Shown here piece by piece: positions 1 to 8,722 of a DNA stretch of 24,492 nucleotides; positions within the stretch are counted from its first letter, which is position 1; each line of letters opens with the position of its first letter. The notes beneath the pieces are model-generated. The model saw only the letters and a program-made list of their open reading frames with translations, did not search any database and was not told where the DNA came from. The translations under genes were made by a program, and so were the position numbers. Origin of the DNA: Thaumarchaeota archaeon UBA160 (GTDB lineage Archaea > Thermoproteota > Nitrososphaeria > Conexivisphaerales > UBA164); NCBI GenBank assembly GCA_002506605.1, contig DAXX01000051.1, positions 1 to 24,492 of the forward strand, in the 5' to 3' direction.

Positions 1-60
1 CATTAGTCTAAAGTTAACGGCACCAATCGCTGTATAATATAATTATAATTTAAATAAAAG

Positions 61-70
61 TTAATATACT
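61..70 (+). promoter_or_regulatory. TATA box of metG
   Basis: An AT-rich ttaatatact element is centred about 28 nt before the TTG at 94. This is the distance expected if transcription starts at or next to the start codon. A second AT-rich stretch at 33-56 could serve a divergent gene off the left edge. Confidence 0.45.
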
Positions 71-93
71 AATTAAGCTTCGAAAGATTAAAG

Positions 94-1707
94 TTGAGCA
101 AATACTTGGTTTTTTCAGCTTGGCCGTACATAAACAGTGAGCCTCACTTAGGTACACTGCTACACCTTATATCTGCTGACTATTATGCAAGGTTTCTAAA
201 AAGCATAGGAGAGGAAGTTATTTCTGTCTCTGGATCTGATGAACATGGAACGCCAATAGAAGTGGAAGCTATAAAACAAAACAAAAATCCTAAAGATCTT
301 ACAGATAAAATGCACGAGAGAATTCTTGAAATACTAAGCGCATTTTCGGTAGAGCTAGATAACTATACAAGAACAGAAAACGCGGTTCATAAAGAGTTTG
401 TTAAGAACTTTTACCTCCAATTAGAAAAGAATGGATATGTCTTCAAGCAAACCACAGTTCAGCTCTACTGTGAAAAAGATAAGATCTTTCTTCCAGACAG
501 GCTTGTTGTTGGAAAATGCCCCTATTGCGGTTACGAAAAAGCTAATGGAGATCAATGTGACAACTGTGGAAGACTTTTAGAACCTACTCTTCTTATAGAA
601 CCTAAATGCGCTATCTGCGGTGAGAGGCCTGTAAAAAAAGAAACTTACCACTGGTTCTTTGATTTACCCAAGTTAAGCAAAGAAATATCAGAATATGTCA
701 AAACGTTAGATGAAAATGTACAGAGTTATTTAAAGAGCATGCTAAACGAAGGTTTAAAACCAAGATCTATAACGAGAGATAATAAGTGGGGAATCCCGGC
801 GCCCTTTAAAGGCGCTGAAAATAAAACCATTTATGTATGGATGGAGGCTGTTTTAGGTTATCTTTCAGGAGTAATTGAATTAGAACAAAAAACAAACAAA
901 AATTTGTTTGAGCACTTTTGGTTAAACCCAGAAACCACGTCTATATACTTTATAGGTAAGGATAACATACCGTTTCATGCTGTAATATTGCCTGCTCTTT
1001 TAATGGCTTCAAAAAGGGGTTACAATTTGCCAAAAAAGATAGCCTCTACAGAGTTCATACTGTTTGGTCAAGCTAAATTTAGCAAAAGCCAGCATATAGG
1101 GGTATGGGCTTCTGATGCTTTGAATGTGGCTGATGGGGAATACTGGAGATATGTCATACTGGCGCTCAGGCCAGAAAGAGGCGATTCGAGTTTTAATTGG
1201 CAAGATTTTGATAAAATGGTAAACAGTGATTTAAACGATAAAGTTGGAAATTATGTTCATAGAGTGTTAGTATTTTTAAACGAAAGATTTGGAGGTATAG
1301 TACCAGCAGATGAGAGCAAATCAAAGGAAGACGAAGAATTTTCTAAATCTATTATGGGTATACAGGAAGATTTTATAAGATTAAATCGTGATTTACGAAT
1401 TAAAGATGCGGTTAAAAAATTTGTAGAAGCCGCTGAGCTTGGAAATCAGTATTTAAGTTCCCAAGAACCTTGGAATAAGATAAAGACCAATAAGCCTAGA
1501 GCATCTTCAATAATTTTTAATGCAGTACAATCAATAGCTCATATCAACTTTATGATGTATCCTGTAATGCCCAAAAAAGCCACTAAATTAGCTGAAACAA
1601 TAAAACTTGCTAAAATTGTTAAACTGGAAAAATGGGAAGTTATCCCAAGCGGAACTAAAATAGGCCGCCCAGAACCTCTTTTTCAAAAAATTGTTATTAA
1701 ATATTAA
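94..1707 (+). CDS. metG: Methionyl-tRNA synthetase
   Basis: This class I aminoacyl-tRNA synthetase charges initiator and elongator tRNA-Met in the cytoplasm. The 537-aa product shows the HIGH-type motif as HLGTL (residues 18-22), the GSDEHGTP segment (47-54), a zinc knuckle region with CPYC, CDNC and CAIC pairs (about 143-179), WGIPAP (about 232) and the KMSKS-type loop as AKFSKSQ (about 329-335). It ends just after a GRPEPLF segment, so the Trbp111/EMAP-like C-terminal tRNA-binding domain found in many MetRS enzymes is absent from this polypeptide. That domain may be missing or encoded elsewhere. The start is a TTG with no Shine-Dalgarno before it and a TATA box about 28 nt upstream, which fits a leaderless message. 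The family call is secure. The start codon is likely but not certain. Confidence 0.96.
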   Translation: MSKYLVFSAWPYINSEPHLGTLLHLISADYYARFLKSIGEEVISVSGSDEHGTPIEVEAIKQNKNPKDLTDKMHERILEILSAFSVELDNYTRTENAVHKEFVKNFYLQLEKNGYVFKQTTVQLYCEKDKIFLPDRLVVGKCPYCGYEKANGDQCDNCGRLLEPTLLIEPKCAICGERPVKKETYHWFFDLPKLSKEISEYVKTLDENVQSYLKSMLNEGLKPRSITRDNKWGIPAPFKGAENKTIYVWMEAVLGYLSGVIELEQKTNKNLFEHFWLNPETTSIYFIGKDNIPFHAVILPALLMASKRGYNLPKKIASTEFILFGQAKFSKSQHIGVWASDALNVADGEYWRYVILALRPERGDSSFNWQDFDKMVNSDLNDKVGNYVHRVLVFLNERFGGIVPADESKSKEDEEFSKSIMGIQEDFIRLNRDLRIKDAVKKFVEAAELGNQYLSSQEPWNKIKTNKPRASSIIFNAVQSIAHINFMMYPVMPKKATKLAETIKLAKIVKLEKWEVIPSGTKIGRPEPLFQKIVIKY

Positions 1708-1764
1708 TTTTGAAAAATGTTCTTATAAATTATTTTATTTCTTATTAATGTTTTTTAGTAAAAC

Positions 1765-1774
1765 GTTATATTTA
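1765..1774 (+). promoter_or_regulatory. TATA box of mdh
   Basis: The gttatattta element is centred 26 nt upstream of the ATG at 1796. The spacing argues for a leaderless transcript starting at that ATG rather than at the TTG just before it (1793). Confidence 0.5.
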
Positions 1775-1795
1775 CCTTTAACTAAACCTTAGTTG

Positions 1796-2725
1796 ATGAT
1801 ATCGATTATTGGTTCAGGGAAAGTAGGTGCAACGACGGCTGCATTTTTGATGTTGGGAGAAGCCGATCAAAAGCTGGTTCTTTTGGACATTGTGCAAGGA
1901 GTTCCTCAAGGAGAAGCGCTAGACATGAACCATGCTGCGGCTATACTTGGGAAATCTGTAGAAGTAGTTGGAACGAATAATTACGAAGATATAAAAGGTA
2001 GCGATATTGTAATTATTACAGCGGGCCTTGCAAGAAAACCTGGAATGACTAGAGAGGAGCTAGCAGGAAAGAACGCTGAAATAGTTGCTGGGGTAGCTGA
2101 ACAGGTAAAGAAATATGCTCCAAATTCGATAGTCATAATAACAACAAATCCACTTGATGCAATGGTTACTGTTTTATACAAGAAGCTAGGATTCCCGAGA
2201 AACAGGGTAATAGGTTTTAGCGGTGTTCTTGATTCAAGAAGGATGGCCTACTATGCTTCTCAATACATAGGCGTTTCGCCAGCATCGATAGTACCGCTTG
2301 TACTTGGACAACATGGAGAAAACATGTATCCAGTTCCTGAGCTTTCAAGCGTATATGGAAAAAGCTTAAAGGATTTACTTACAGAAGAGCAGTACAACAA
2401 AGTTGTAAAGGATACTATTGAAGCGGGAGCTCAGATAACAAACCTTAGAAAGTTCAGCAGCAACTGGGGTCCAGCGGCAGGACTTCTCTTAATGGTTGAT
2501 GCGATAAAGAAAGATAGAAAGCTTGTAGTTGAAGCCAGCGTTTTGCTAGATGGTGAATATGGCGTAAAAGACGTATTCGCAGAAGTACCAGTTGTACTTG
2601 GAAAAAATGGCGCAGAAAAAATAATAGAAGTGCCCCTTTCAGCTCAACAAAAAGAACTTTTCATGAGAAGTATAAACGCAATAAAGGAAAACTTAAAACA
2701 AGTGCCACAACAGTATCTAGCTTGA
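1796..2725 (+). CDS. mdh: Malate dehydrogenase, LDH-like family
   Basis: It interconverts malate and oxaloacetate with NAD(H), a TCA-cycle step. The 309-aa product has the Rossmann glycine motif GSGKVG (residues 6-11), then an acidic residue at the end of the second strand (LLDI, about 31) that favours NAD over NADP. The GLARKPGMTREE loop carries the arginines that select malate rather than lactate; lactate dehydrogenases usually have Gln there. The catalytic Asp lies in LDSRR (about 146) and the catalytic His in GQHGE (about 173). A TTG codon sits directly before the ATG. The ATG is preferred because of TATA-box spacing. The stop codon is immediately followed by the stop codon of the convergent Lrp-like gene, with no intervening base. 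Confidence 0.95.
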   Translation: MISIIGSGKVGATTAAFLMLGEADQKLVLLDIVQGVPQGEALDMNHAAAILGKSVEVVGTNNYEDIKGSDIVIITAGLARKPGMTREELAGKNAEIVAGVAEQVKKYAPNSIVIITTNPLDAMVTVLYKKLGFPRNRVIGFSGVLDSRRMAYYASQYIGVSPASIVPLVLGQHGENMYPVPELSSVYGKSLKDLLTEEQYNKVVKDTIEAGAQITNLRKFSSNWGPAAGLLLMVDAIKKDRKLVVEASVLLDGEYGVKDVFAEVPVVLGKNGAEKIIEVPLSAQQKELFMRSINAIKENLKQVPQQYLA

Positions 2726-2959
2726 TTATTGTTCTACAACAAGCATTGTAAGTGTTGATTTAACATTTTCAATTTTTCTGATTTTCCAAGTTATTGTATC
2801 CCTCAGCTTTTCTGGAGAAGGAGCGTTTACTTTTACAATCGTATCGTATACTCCATAAACTCTATGTGCTTCTTCTACTTCAGGCATCTCTTTAAGTTTT
2901 GCCAAAACTTCTTCTTCCTTTCCTGGTTCTACCGTTAATAATACAAAAGCTATTGGCAT
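2726..2959 (-). CDS. Stand-alone Lrp/AsnC ligand-binding (RAM) domain protein
   Basis: This 77-aa protein matches the C-terminal effector domain of Lrp/AsnC regulators: a beta-alpha-beta-beta-alpha-beta pattern beginning with IAFVLLTVEPGKEEEV, a central VEEAHRVYGVYDTIVKV stretch, and a final strand STLTMLVVEQ. The N-terminal helix-turn-helix of full-length regulators is absent and the length equals the domain alone, so it is a single-domain protein rather than a truncation. Such proteins bind amino acids and can oligomerise or modulate full-length Lrp partners (known for the family). It lies between mdh and icd, which suggests but does not prove a link to carbon or amino-acid status. A TATA-like element lies at 2982-2995, about 29 nt before the ATG. 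Confidence 0.85.
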   Translation of the reverse strand: MPIAFVLLTVEPGKEEEVLAKLKEMPEVEEAHRVYGVYDTIVKVNAPSPEKLRDTITWKIRKIENVKSTLTMLVVEQ

Positions 2960-2981
2960 GTAATTTAATTATTAAGTCATG

Positions 2982-2995
2982 TTTAATAAATATTT
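2982..2995 (-). promoter_or_regulatory. TATA box of the RAM-domain gene
   Basis: On the minus strand this reads aaatatttattaaa. It is centred about 29 nt before the ATG at 2959, which is leaderless spacing. It separates this gene from the acnA-icd operon that ends at 3023. Confidence 0.4.
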
Positions 2996-3022
2996 CTTTT
3001 TTATATTTACGTTTTCTTCGGT

Positions 3023-4051
3023 TTAAACGCTTATCGAAGCGATTTCTTTAGCTATACTTTCTGAAACTTCTTGTGTAGAAGAGTTTCCGCCTAGATCCAC
3101 TGTTAGCTTTTCACCCTTTTTCAGCAGATTAATAACAGCGTTTTCAACTGTACGCGAAGCATCCTTTTCTCCGATCCAATTAAGACACATTGAAAAAGAT
3201 AATATAGATGCTATTGGATTTGCTATGTTTTTCCCTGCAATGTCTGGCGCAGAACCGTGTATAGGTTCAAACATTGCAAAGTTTTCTCCTATGTTAGCAG
3301 AGGGCGCTATGCCAAGCCCACCAACTAAACCTGCCACAAGGTCAGATATAATGTCGCCATAAAGGTTTTCTAAAACGATAACATCATAATTCTGCGGTTC
3401 CATTACAAGTTTCATAGCTAAGGCATCGATGTGTTCTTCTCTTGCTTCAACATCAGGAAAGCTTTTTGAAACACTTTCAAAAACATCTTTATACAAACCG
3501 TCAGTCATCTTTAAGACGTTTGATTTATGGCCTAACGTAATTTTCTTTTTTCTTTCGCGCGCATTTTCGAAAGCTACTTTCATAATTCTTTGAGCGCCCG
3601 TTTTTGTAGCAACCCTTAATCCTACATTTACCTCTTCGCTGAGTTTATATTCAAGCCCTGAATACATACCTTCTGTATTTTCTCTAACAATCAGGATATC
3701 AACCCCGTTAAAAATAGATTTGATATGAGGAAAGTTTTTTAAAGGCCTGAGGTTAGCATAGAGATCAAAATATTTTCTTATTTTTACAGGAACTCCAAGT
3801 TCGGTACCTTCGCCCTCTAAAGAAGTCGTGGGGCCTTTGAGCAAGCAGTCGCTCTGCTTTATTTTTTCAAGAGAAAAATCAGGTAAATTTGTGCCATATT
3901 TCTTATATGCTTCAAGACCAGCTTCTACAAAAATTTTTTCGAAATTTAAAGAAAATTTTTCTTCTACCGCTTCAATTATTCTTTCTGTAGCACTTATTAC
4001 TTCTGGGCCTATTCCGTCTCCTTTGATTATTGAAATTTTGTAATTTTTCAT
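3023..4051 (-). CDS. icd: NAD-dependent isocitrate dehydrogenase (isocitrate/isopropylmalate dehydrogenase family)
   Basis: The 342-aa beta-decarboxylating dehydrogenase most likely oxidises isocitrate to 2-oxoglutarate. Visible family features are GDGIGPEV (11-18), the substrate-binding stretch ending FDLYANLRP (about 95-103), RENTEGMYSG with the catalytic Tyr at 130, HKSNVLKMTDG with the catalytic Lys at 176, and the metal-binding Asp pair in YGDIISD (233 and 237). HGSAPDIAGK has Asp-Ile at the cofactor-discriminating positions (270-271), as in NAD-specific members; NADP enzymes usually carry Lys-Tyr. Its ATG overlaps the aconitase stop codon as ATGA, so the two are one operon and probably translationally coupled. 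That context favours isocitrate over 3-isopropylmalate or homoisocitrate, but the sequence alone does not exclude those substrates. Confidence 0.85.
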   Translation of the reverse strand: MKNYKISIIKGDGIGPEVISATERIIEAVEEKFSLNFEKIFVEAGLEAYKKYGTNLPDFSLEKIKQSDCLLKGPTTSLEGEGTELGVPVKIRKYFDLYANLRPLKNFPHIKSIFNGVDILIVRENTEGMYSGLEYKLSEEVNVGLRVATKTGAQRIMKVAFENARERKKKITLGHKSNVLKMTDGLYKDVFESVSKSFPDVEAREEHIDALAMKLVMEPQNYDVIVLENLYGDIISDLVAGLVGGLGIAPSANIGENFAMFEPIHGSAPDIAGKNIANPIASILSFSMCLNWIGEKDASRTVENAVINLLKKGEKLTVDLGGNSSTQEVSESIAKEIASISV

Positions 4052-6672
4052 GCTCTTGCGAGCATTTTTGAAAGTACATATTTAAGTATTCCTCCGTACT
4101 TTATGTATTCCATCTCTAACTCGCTGTCTATCCTTATAGTCAGTTCTGCAGATTTCTGTTCTCCGAACTTATTATAAAATATAAGGTACGCTGTACCGCG
4201 CGGTTTTTTCTCTTTAAATATAATCGAAATAGGTTTAGAATAATCTATTCCTAAGGATTTATAGTTCTCTCCTTCTTTAAACTGTAGCGGTATTATGCCC
4301 ATTCCTATAAGATTGGATCTGTGTATCCTTTCAAAGCTTTCTGCTATAACTGCTTTAACTCCAAGAAGTGCTGGCCCCTTTGCCGCCCAATCCCTTGAAC
4401 TACCGGAACCGTATTCCTTCCCTGCAATAACGACAAGCGGAACGCCTTCTTCTTTGTACTTCATGGCAGCGTCATAAACTGTCATTACCTGTCCATCAGG
4501 ATAGTGTATAGTGTATCCTCCTTCAACATTTACCATAAGGTTCTTAAGCCGCCTGTTTGCAAACGTACCCCTTATCATAACTTCATGATTTCCCCTTCTG
4601 GAGCCATAGGTGTTGAACTCTGTGATAGAAACACCTCGCGAAATAAGATATTTACCAGCTGGGCTGTCCGGCATTATTGCTCCTGCAGGAGATATGTGAT
4701 CTGTTGACACCGAATCCCCAAGAACAAGCAATATTCTTGCATTTACTAAGTCTTCGATGTCCTTTGTTTCTCCAGCTTTCCATCCATCAAAATATGGTGC
4801 TCTCTTTATGTAGGTGCTTTTTTCATCCCACTCAAAATATTTACCTGAGGGGGACTTCAATGAGTTCCAGTATGGATTAATATTAAATATACTATCATTA
4901 TAAACAGCCTCATAAAGGTCTTTACTTATTGATTTCTTTATAACTTCTTGAACCTCTAAATTGCTAGGCCATATATCTTTGAGATATATAGGTTTACCAT
5001 CTGAATAACCCAAAGGTTCCTTGCTAAGATCCTTATTTATGTTCCCAGCTATAGCGTAAGCAACTACTAGCGGAGGGGACATAAGGTAGTTTGCCTTTAT
5101 ATCGTTATGCACTCTTCCCTCATAATTTCTGTTTCCTGAAAGCACACTAACCGTAGCAAGGTTTCCTTCGTTGATTAGCTTGCTCAAGTCATCTGGAAGA
5201 GGACCGCTGTTACCTATGCATGTAGTGCATCCATACGCTACTACGTAGAAGCCTAGCCTTTCAAGATAATTTAAAAGCCCTGACCTCTTTAGATATTCTG
5301 TCACAACTCTTGATCCTGGAGCTAGACTTGTCTTTACTTTGTTTGTGTTCACCTTTAAACCTAGCTCATATGCTTTTTTTGCCACAAGACCTGCCATAAT
5401 AAGCACGTTTGGGTTGCTTGTATTTGTACAGCTTGTTATAGCCGCTATTATAATATCGCCTTCTTTGAGCTCGCCTGAGACTTTTGGTTGATCCTTCAAA
5501 AATGCTTGCCTGAAACTTTCGGGAACCTTTTCTAAATCCAGCCTCTGATGCGGAAGTGAAGGACCAGAAACGCTCGGTTTTATATCGTCCAAACTAATCT
5601 CAATTATCTCTGAATATTCTCTTTCTCTTGCACCGAATAAGCCCTGTGCCTTGTAATATGCTTCAACTAATTTGACAAGCCAATCGGGCCTACCTGTCAA
5701 ACGAAGATATTCGAGCGTTTGTTCATCTACTGGAAATAGGGAAACAGTTGATCCATACTCTGGACTCATGTTTGATACAGTAGCTCTATCAGGAACAGAA
5801 AGGTTCTTTACTCCATCCCCAAAAAATTCTACAAACTTGTTTACAACGTTATGTTCTCTGAACACCTTAGCCAAGGTTAAAGCTAGATCTGTGGCCGTAA
5901 CACCATCCTGAAGCTTACCGCTAAGCTTAACGCCTACTACTTTTGGAGTTAAAAAGTATATCGGCTCGCCTAGCATTGCCGCTTCGGCTTCTATACCTCC
6001 AACGCCAAAACCAAACACCCCTATTCCATTTATCATAGTTGTATGTGAATCAGTTCCTACTAGGCTGTCAAAATAAGCAACTTCGTTGGTGTTCATTACT
6101 ACCTTAGCTAGGTATTCGAGGTTTATTTGATGACATATTCCTGCGGAAGGCGGAAAGATTCTTAATGCGTTAAAAGCTTGACCTGCCCATTTAAGGAATT
6201 TGTATCTTTCTTCATTTCTTTCTATTTCCTTTGCTAGGTTTATTTCAAAAGCCTTCGGGCTGTTATACTCATCAACCTGAACAGAATGATCAATTACAAG
6301 GTCAATTGGTACACCAGGTTGAATCAGGTCTGGATTTTTTCCGTTTTCTTTTGCATAATCTCTCATAGAAGCTAAATCAACTATAGCCGGAACGCCCGTG
6401 AAGTCCTGCATTAGTATTCTTGAAACCTTAAAAGGAATTTCCGTCTCTGCCGGGTTTTTGCTATTCCAGTTTAGTAGCTCCTTGATGTTTTCTTCTTTAA
6501 TCGTTTTGTTATCATAGTTTCTTAACATGTTTTCAAGAACTATCTGCAACGAATATGGTAAACGATCAGGATCTCCCCATCCTATTTCTTTAACCGTATC
6601 AACTGCATAGAATTTGTATTCCTTACCTGAAACCTTTAATGTTTTTTTAAAGCTTTCAGGACCTAAACTCAT
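4048..6672 (-). CDS. acnA: Aconitate hydratase, AcnA/IRP type
   Basis: This 874-aa [4Fe-4S] enzyme isomerises citrate to isocitrate in the TCA cycle. The three cluster ligands are visible: Cys415 in SCTNTSN, and Cys482 and Cys485 in GCTTCIGNSGPL. Other conserved blocks are GTDSHTTMINGIGVFG (about 207-221) and GDSVSTDHISPAG near the start of the C-terminal swivelling domain, followed by YGSRRGNHEVMIRG and GKEYGSGSSRDWAAKG. The length is normal for the AcnA family. Some members also hydrate 2-methyl-cis-aconitate, so it could serve the methylcitrate pathway implied by prpD and prpB; that is inference. It is the first gene of the acnA-icd unit. The minus strand has a T-rich TATA-like element about 24 nt before the ATG. 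Confidence 0.97.
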   Translation of the reverse strand: MSLGPESFKKTLKVSGKEYKFYAVDTVKEIGWGDPDRLPYSLQIVLENMLRNYDNKTIKEENIKELLNWNSKNPAETEIPFKVSRILMQDFTGVPAIVDLASMRDYAKENGKNPDLIQPGVPIDLVIDHSVQVDEYNSPKAFEINLAKEIERNEERYKFLKWAGQAFNALRIFPPSAGICHQINLEYLAKVVMNTNEVAYFDSLVGTDSHTTMINGIGVFGFGVGGIEAEAAMLGEPIYFLTPKVVGVKLSGKLQDGVTATDLALTLAKVFREHNVVNKFVEFFGDGVKNLSVPDRATVSNMSPEYGSTVSLFPVDEQTLEYLRLTGRPDWLVKLVEAYYKAQGLFGAREREYSEIIEISLDDIKPSVSGPSLPHQRLDLEKVPESFRQAFLKDQPKVSGELKEGDIIIAAITSCTNTSNPNVLIMAGLVAKKAYELGLKVNTNKVKTSLAPGSRVVTEYLKRSGLLNYLERLGFYVVAYGCTTCIGNSGPLPDDLSKLINEGNLATVSVLSGNRNYEGRVHNDIKANYLMSPPLVVAYAIAGNINKDLSKEPLGYSDGKPIYLKDIWPSNLEVQEVIKKSISKDLYEAVYNDSIFNINPYWNSLKSPSGKYFEWDEKSTYIKRAPYFDGWKAGETKDIEDLVNARILLVLGDSVSTDHISPAGAIMPDSPAGKYLISRGVSITEFNTYGSRRGNHEVMIRGTFANRRLKNLMVNVEGGYTIHYPDGQVMTVYDAAMKYKEEGVPLVVIAGKEYGSGSSRDWAAKGPALLGVKAVIAESFERIHRSNLIGMGIIPLQFKEGENYKSLGIDYSKPISIIFKEKKPRGTAYLIFYNKFGEQKSAELTIRIDSELEMEYIKYGGILKYVLSKMLARA

Positions 6673-6690
6673 ACTATAGGATCAATTTTG

Positions 6691-6702
6691 AAAAATAAAA
6701 AC
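6691..6702 (-). promoter_or_regulatory. Probable TATA box of acnA-icd
   Basis: On the minus strand gtttttattttt is centred about 24 nt upstream of the aconitase ATG at 6672. No Shine-Dalgarno motif precedes the ATG, so a leaderless transcript is likely. Confidence 0.35.
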
Positions 6703-6762
6703 ATTAACCTAATTATGCAATTGATTATGCGCCTTTAAAATGTAATGCTAAGGTTACAACTA

Positions 6763-6776
6763 CATAAATATTATTA
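6763..6776 (+). promoter_or_regulatory. Probable TATA box of the UPF0201 gene
   Basis: The cataaatattatta element is centred about 30 nt upstream of the ATG at 6801. With the acnA element it forms a short divergent promoter region (6673-6800). Confidence 0.35.
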
Positions 6777-6800
6777 AGAATTAGAGCTATATCGTAAAAC

Positions 6801-7184
6801 ATGAAGCTACATATCACAGCGAGAATTTACCCCTCAGAAGATCCAGAAAAAGTAAAAAAAGCCGTGCTTAATTTAACAGATTCCAAGGACGATGTAAAAC
6901 TTGAAATTATGCAAGATTTAATAAAGGTGGAAGCAGGAGAGCTGACTTTAAAAAAGTTGCTCCAAACGATAAAGGATAAAGACATGACTTATTTAATGCT
7001 CAGGCTTTTAAATGAGGGGAAAAAAGGCGATAAATTTTTTTTAATGCTGAACAAACAGGCTGCTTTCGTAAACCACGTTGTAATGTGCGATGATCCACAA
7101 GAATCTCCCCTTGGACCAATAACCATAGAATTTGATAGTGAAGCCATCAAATACATAATAAGTAGCATAAGAAACGAGAGATAA
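6801..7184 (+). CDS. UPF0201-type RNA-binding protein (COG1325, exosome-associated prediction)
   Basis: The 127-aa product resembles the archaeal UPF0201/PF01877 family: an N-terminal ITARIYPSEDPEKVKKAV segment, a central helical region with LNKQAAFVNHVVMCDD, and the typical ESPLGPITIEFD block near residues 100-110. Family members share an RNA-binding fold related to ribosomal protein L5 and have been predicted as exosome-associated, but the cellular role is not settled. The gene stands alone on the plus strand, convergent with eS1 and separated from it by 14 nt. The length is near the usual for the family. Family assignment rests on motif recognition only. Confidence 0.75.
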   Translation: MKLHITARIYPSEDPEKVKKAVLNLTDSKDDVKLEIMQDLIKVEAGELTLKKLLQTIKDKDMTYLMLRLLNEGKKGDKFFLMLNKQAAFVNHVVMCDDPQESPLGPITIEFDSEAIKYIISSIRNER

Positions 7185-7198
7185 GAATTTATTTTAGC

Positions 7199-7810
7199 TT
7201 ACTGAACAGGCGCTTCTATCGATTTTGCCAGTTTATTAAGGAGCTTAAGACTAAGCAGGACTAAATTTTTAATGGGATATATCTTTTTTGCTTCTTCTGT
7301 AACTTTGTCTAAAAGAGTTCTATTCTTAAGAAGCTGTTCAAGAAGTTGATCATAGGTTAGATTTGGAATGCTGTCTCTTAAAACTTGATCTACAGCGAGC
7401 CTAATTTTATGCATTCTGGACCAGTTTATCTTTTCTGGTGTGAAAAGAGAAATATGAATTCTAACATCCATGCCATCCGATGTTTTATAATCACCTATCC
7501 ATTCTACGAGCGAACTGCCTCTTCTTATCATGGATCTATAGACTTCTCTTGCGTATTCTATTCTTTTTACCAAAGTTTTGGCTTTAAGTGATTCAACCTT
7601 TATTATTTGAAGGTATAGCTTTATGTTGTTGTTTTCTAAATTTTCATTGTTTACTTGATAGTAAGATATTGGTACAACTCTGCCAACCGCTGATTGTTCA
7701 TCGTTTGCAGGTATCTTAGCTATTGATACGTTTCCAAATATGTCTGGAGCTAAAACCTCTATCCAGACTTTCGTCTTCCATCTTTCTTTTACTTTAGCTA
7801 CCTTAGGCAT
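7199..7810 (-). CDS. rps3ae: Small-subunit ribosomal protein eS1 (S3Ae)
   Basis: This 203-aa protein is the archaeal/eukaryotic eS1 component of the 30S subunit, located near the mRNA exit channel. Recognisable parts are the basic N-terminus followed by KTKVWIEVLAPDIFG, the VGRVVPISYY strand, a YAREVYRSMIRRGSS helix, and the segment SDGMDVRIHISLFTPEKIN. The C-terminal helices end in a lysine- and leucine-rich tail. A TATA-like element (7833-7844) lies about 29 nt before the ATG. prpB ends 49 bp upstream on the same strand, so eS1 probably has its own promoter rather than being part of the prp unit. Confidence 0.95.
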   Translation of the reverse strand: MPKVAKVKERWKTKVWIEVLAPDIFGNVSIAKIPANDEQSAVGRVVPISYYQVNNENLENNNIKLYLQIIKVESLKAKTLVKRIEYAREVYRSMIRRGSSLVEWIGDYKTSDGMDVRIHISLFTPEKINWSRMHKIRLAVDQVLRDSIPNLTYDQLLEQLLKNRTLLDKVTEEAKKIYPIKNLVLLSLKLLNKLAKSIEAPVQ

Positions 7811-7832
7811 ACCAAAAAACCTATACAGATTA

Positions 7833-7844
7833 CCTTATTAATCG
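7833..7844 (-). promoter_or_regulatory. TATA box of rps3ae
   Basis: On the minus strand cgattaataagg is centred about 29 nt before the eS1 ATG, in the short gap after prpB. Confidence 0.4.
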
Positions 7845-7858
7845 TTTCTGTTTTTATA

Positions 7859-8722
7859 TTACTTAACCAAATAGGATCTTTTTGCTAATTCTTTGTCCAT
7901 GTTTTCGTAAAAATAGTAGTTGATAACATTATATTGCTCTGCTCTTGTCATCAATTTATTTAGGATGTTTTTTTGAGTACCTTCATTCATCAGAACTTGA
8001 TATACCTCCTGCATAGCTTTTGCAGCGGCTCTAAATGAGGTTACCGGAAATATAACGTATCTGTAACCTAATTCTTTGAATCTTTGCGCCGTTATGTAAG
8101 GTGTTTTCCCGAACTCTGTCATATTAGCCAAAAGCCTTCCCTTCACTTTTTCTGCAAAAATTTTGAACTCATCTTCGTTTAAAAGCGCTTCAGGAAATAT
8201 TATGTCCGCTCCTGCCTTGACATATGCCTGCGCCCTATCGATGGCATCATCTAGCCCTGTTACTCCACGCGCATCGGTTCTTGCCACTAAAACAATGTCC
8301 TTTGAAGCTTCTTTTGCTGCAAGTATTTTTGCTACCATTTCTTCTTTTGTTATAAGGACTTTATCGTCAAGATGGCCGCATTTTTTTGGATTCACCTGAT
8401 CTTCTATCTGAACAGCATCCGCCCCTGATGCTTCAAGTACCTTTATGGTTCTGTACACATTTAAAGGTTCGCCAAAACCTGTGTCAGCATCCACTATAAT
8501 GGGCAGATTAACTACTTCTTTTATCTTTCTTACCATATATGCCAGTTCTTCTAACGATATTACTCCTAGATCCGGTAATCCATAGGAAGAAGTTAGTGCA
8601 GCTCCAGAAAGATATATAGCTTTAGCGCCCGCCTTCTCTGCAAGTAAAGCGCTGAATGGATTGTAAACTCCAGGTACTATCAGAAATTCGCTGTTAAGTA
8701 GAACGTCCTTGTTAGAAGACAA
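7859..8722 (-). CDS. prpB: 2-Methylisocitrate lyase (isocitrate lyase/PEP mutase family)
   Basis: The 287-aa product is a TIM-barrel C-C lyase that would split 2-methylisocitrate into succinate and pyruvate. It has GVYNPFSALLAEKAGAKAIYLSG near the N-terminus, the Mg-binding DADTGFG (78-84), QIEDQ (about 105-109) and the catalytic loop KKCGH (113-117). The cysteine and the PrpB-like loop separate it from PEP mutases, and the short length separates it from true isocitrate lyases. The start is a TTG inside the prpD stop region (8720-8722), an 11-nt overlap that implies translational coupling. No in-frame ATG exists nearby. Together with prpD it defines part of the methylcitrate route. Methylcitrate synthase is not in this window. 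Confidence 0.9.
   Translation of the reverse strand: MSSNKDVLLNSEFLIVPGVYNPFSALLAEKAGAKAIYLSGAALTSSYGLPDLGVISLEELAYMVRKIKEVVNLPIIVDADTGFGEPLNVYRTIKVLEASGADAVQIEDQVNPKKCGHLDDKVLITKEEMVAKILAAKEASKDIVLVARTDARGVTGLDDAIDRAQAYVKAGADIIFPEALLNEDEFKIFAEKVKGRLLANMTEFGKTPYITAQRFKELGYRYVIFPVTSFRAAAKAMQEVYQVLMNEGTQKNILNKLMTRAEQYNVINYYFYENMDKELAKRSYLVK

Noticed and set aside
1..60. Divergent gene starting at position 3 on the minus strand
   Set aside because: An ATG complement sits at 1-3 with a TATA-like ttatattata about 33 nt away, but only the start codon would be inside the window.
3023..4051. 3-Isopropylmalate or homoisocitrate dehydrogenase instead of isocitrate dehydrogenase
   Set aside because: The family is shared and motifs do not fully discriminate, but the ATGA overlap with aconitase and the lack of leucine or lysine genes favour the TCA assignment; kept as a stated alternative.
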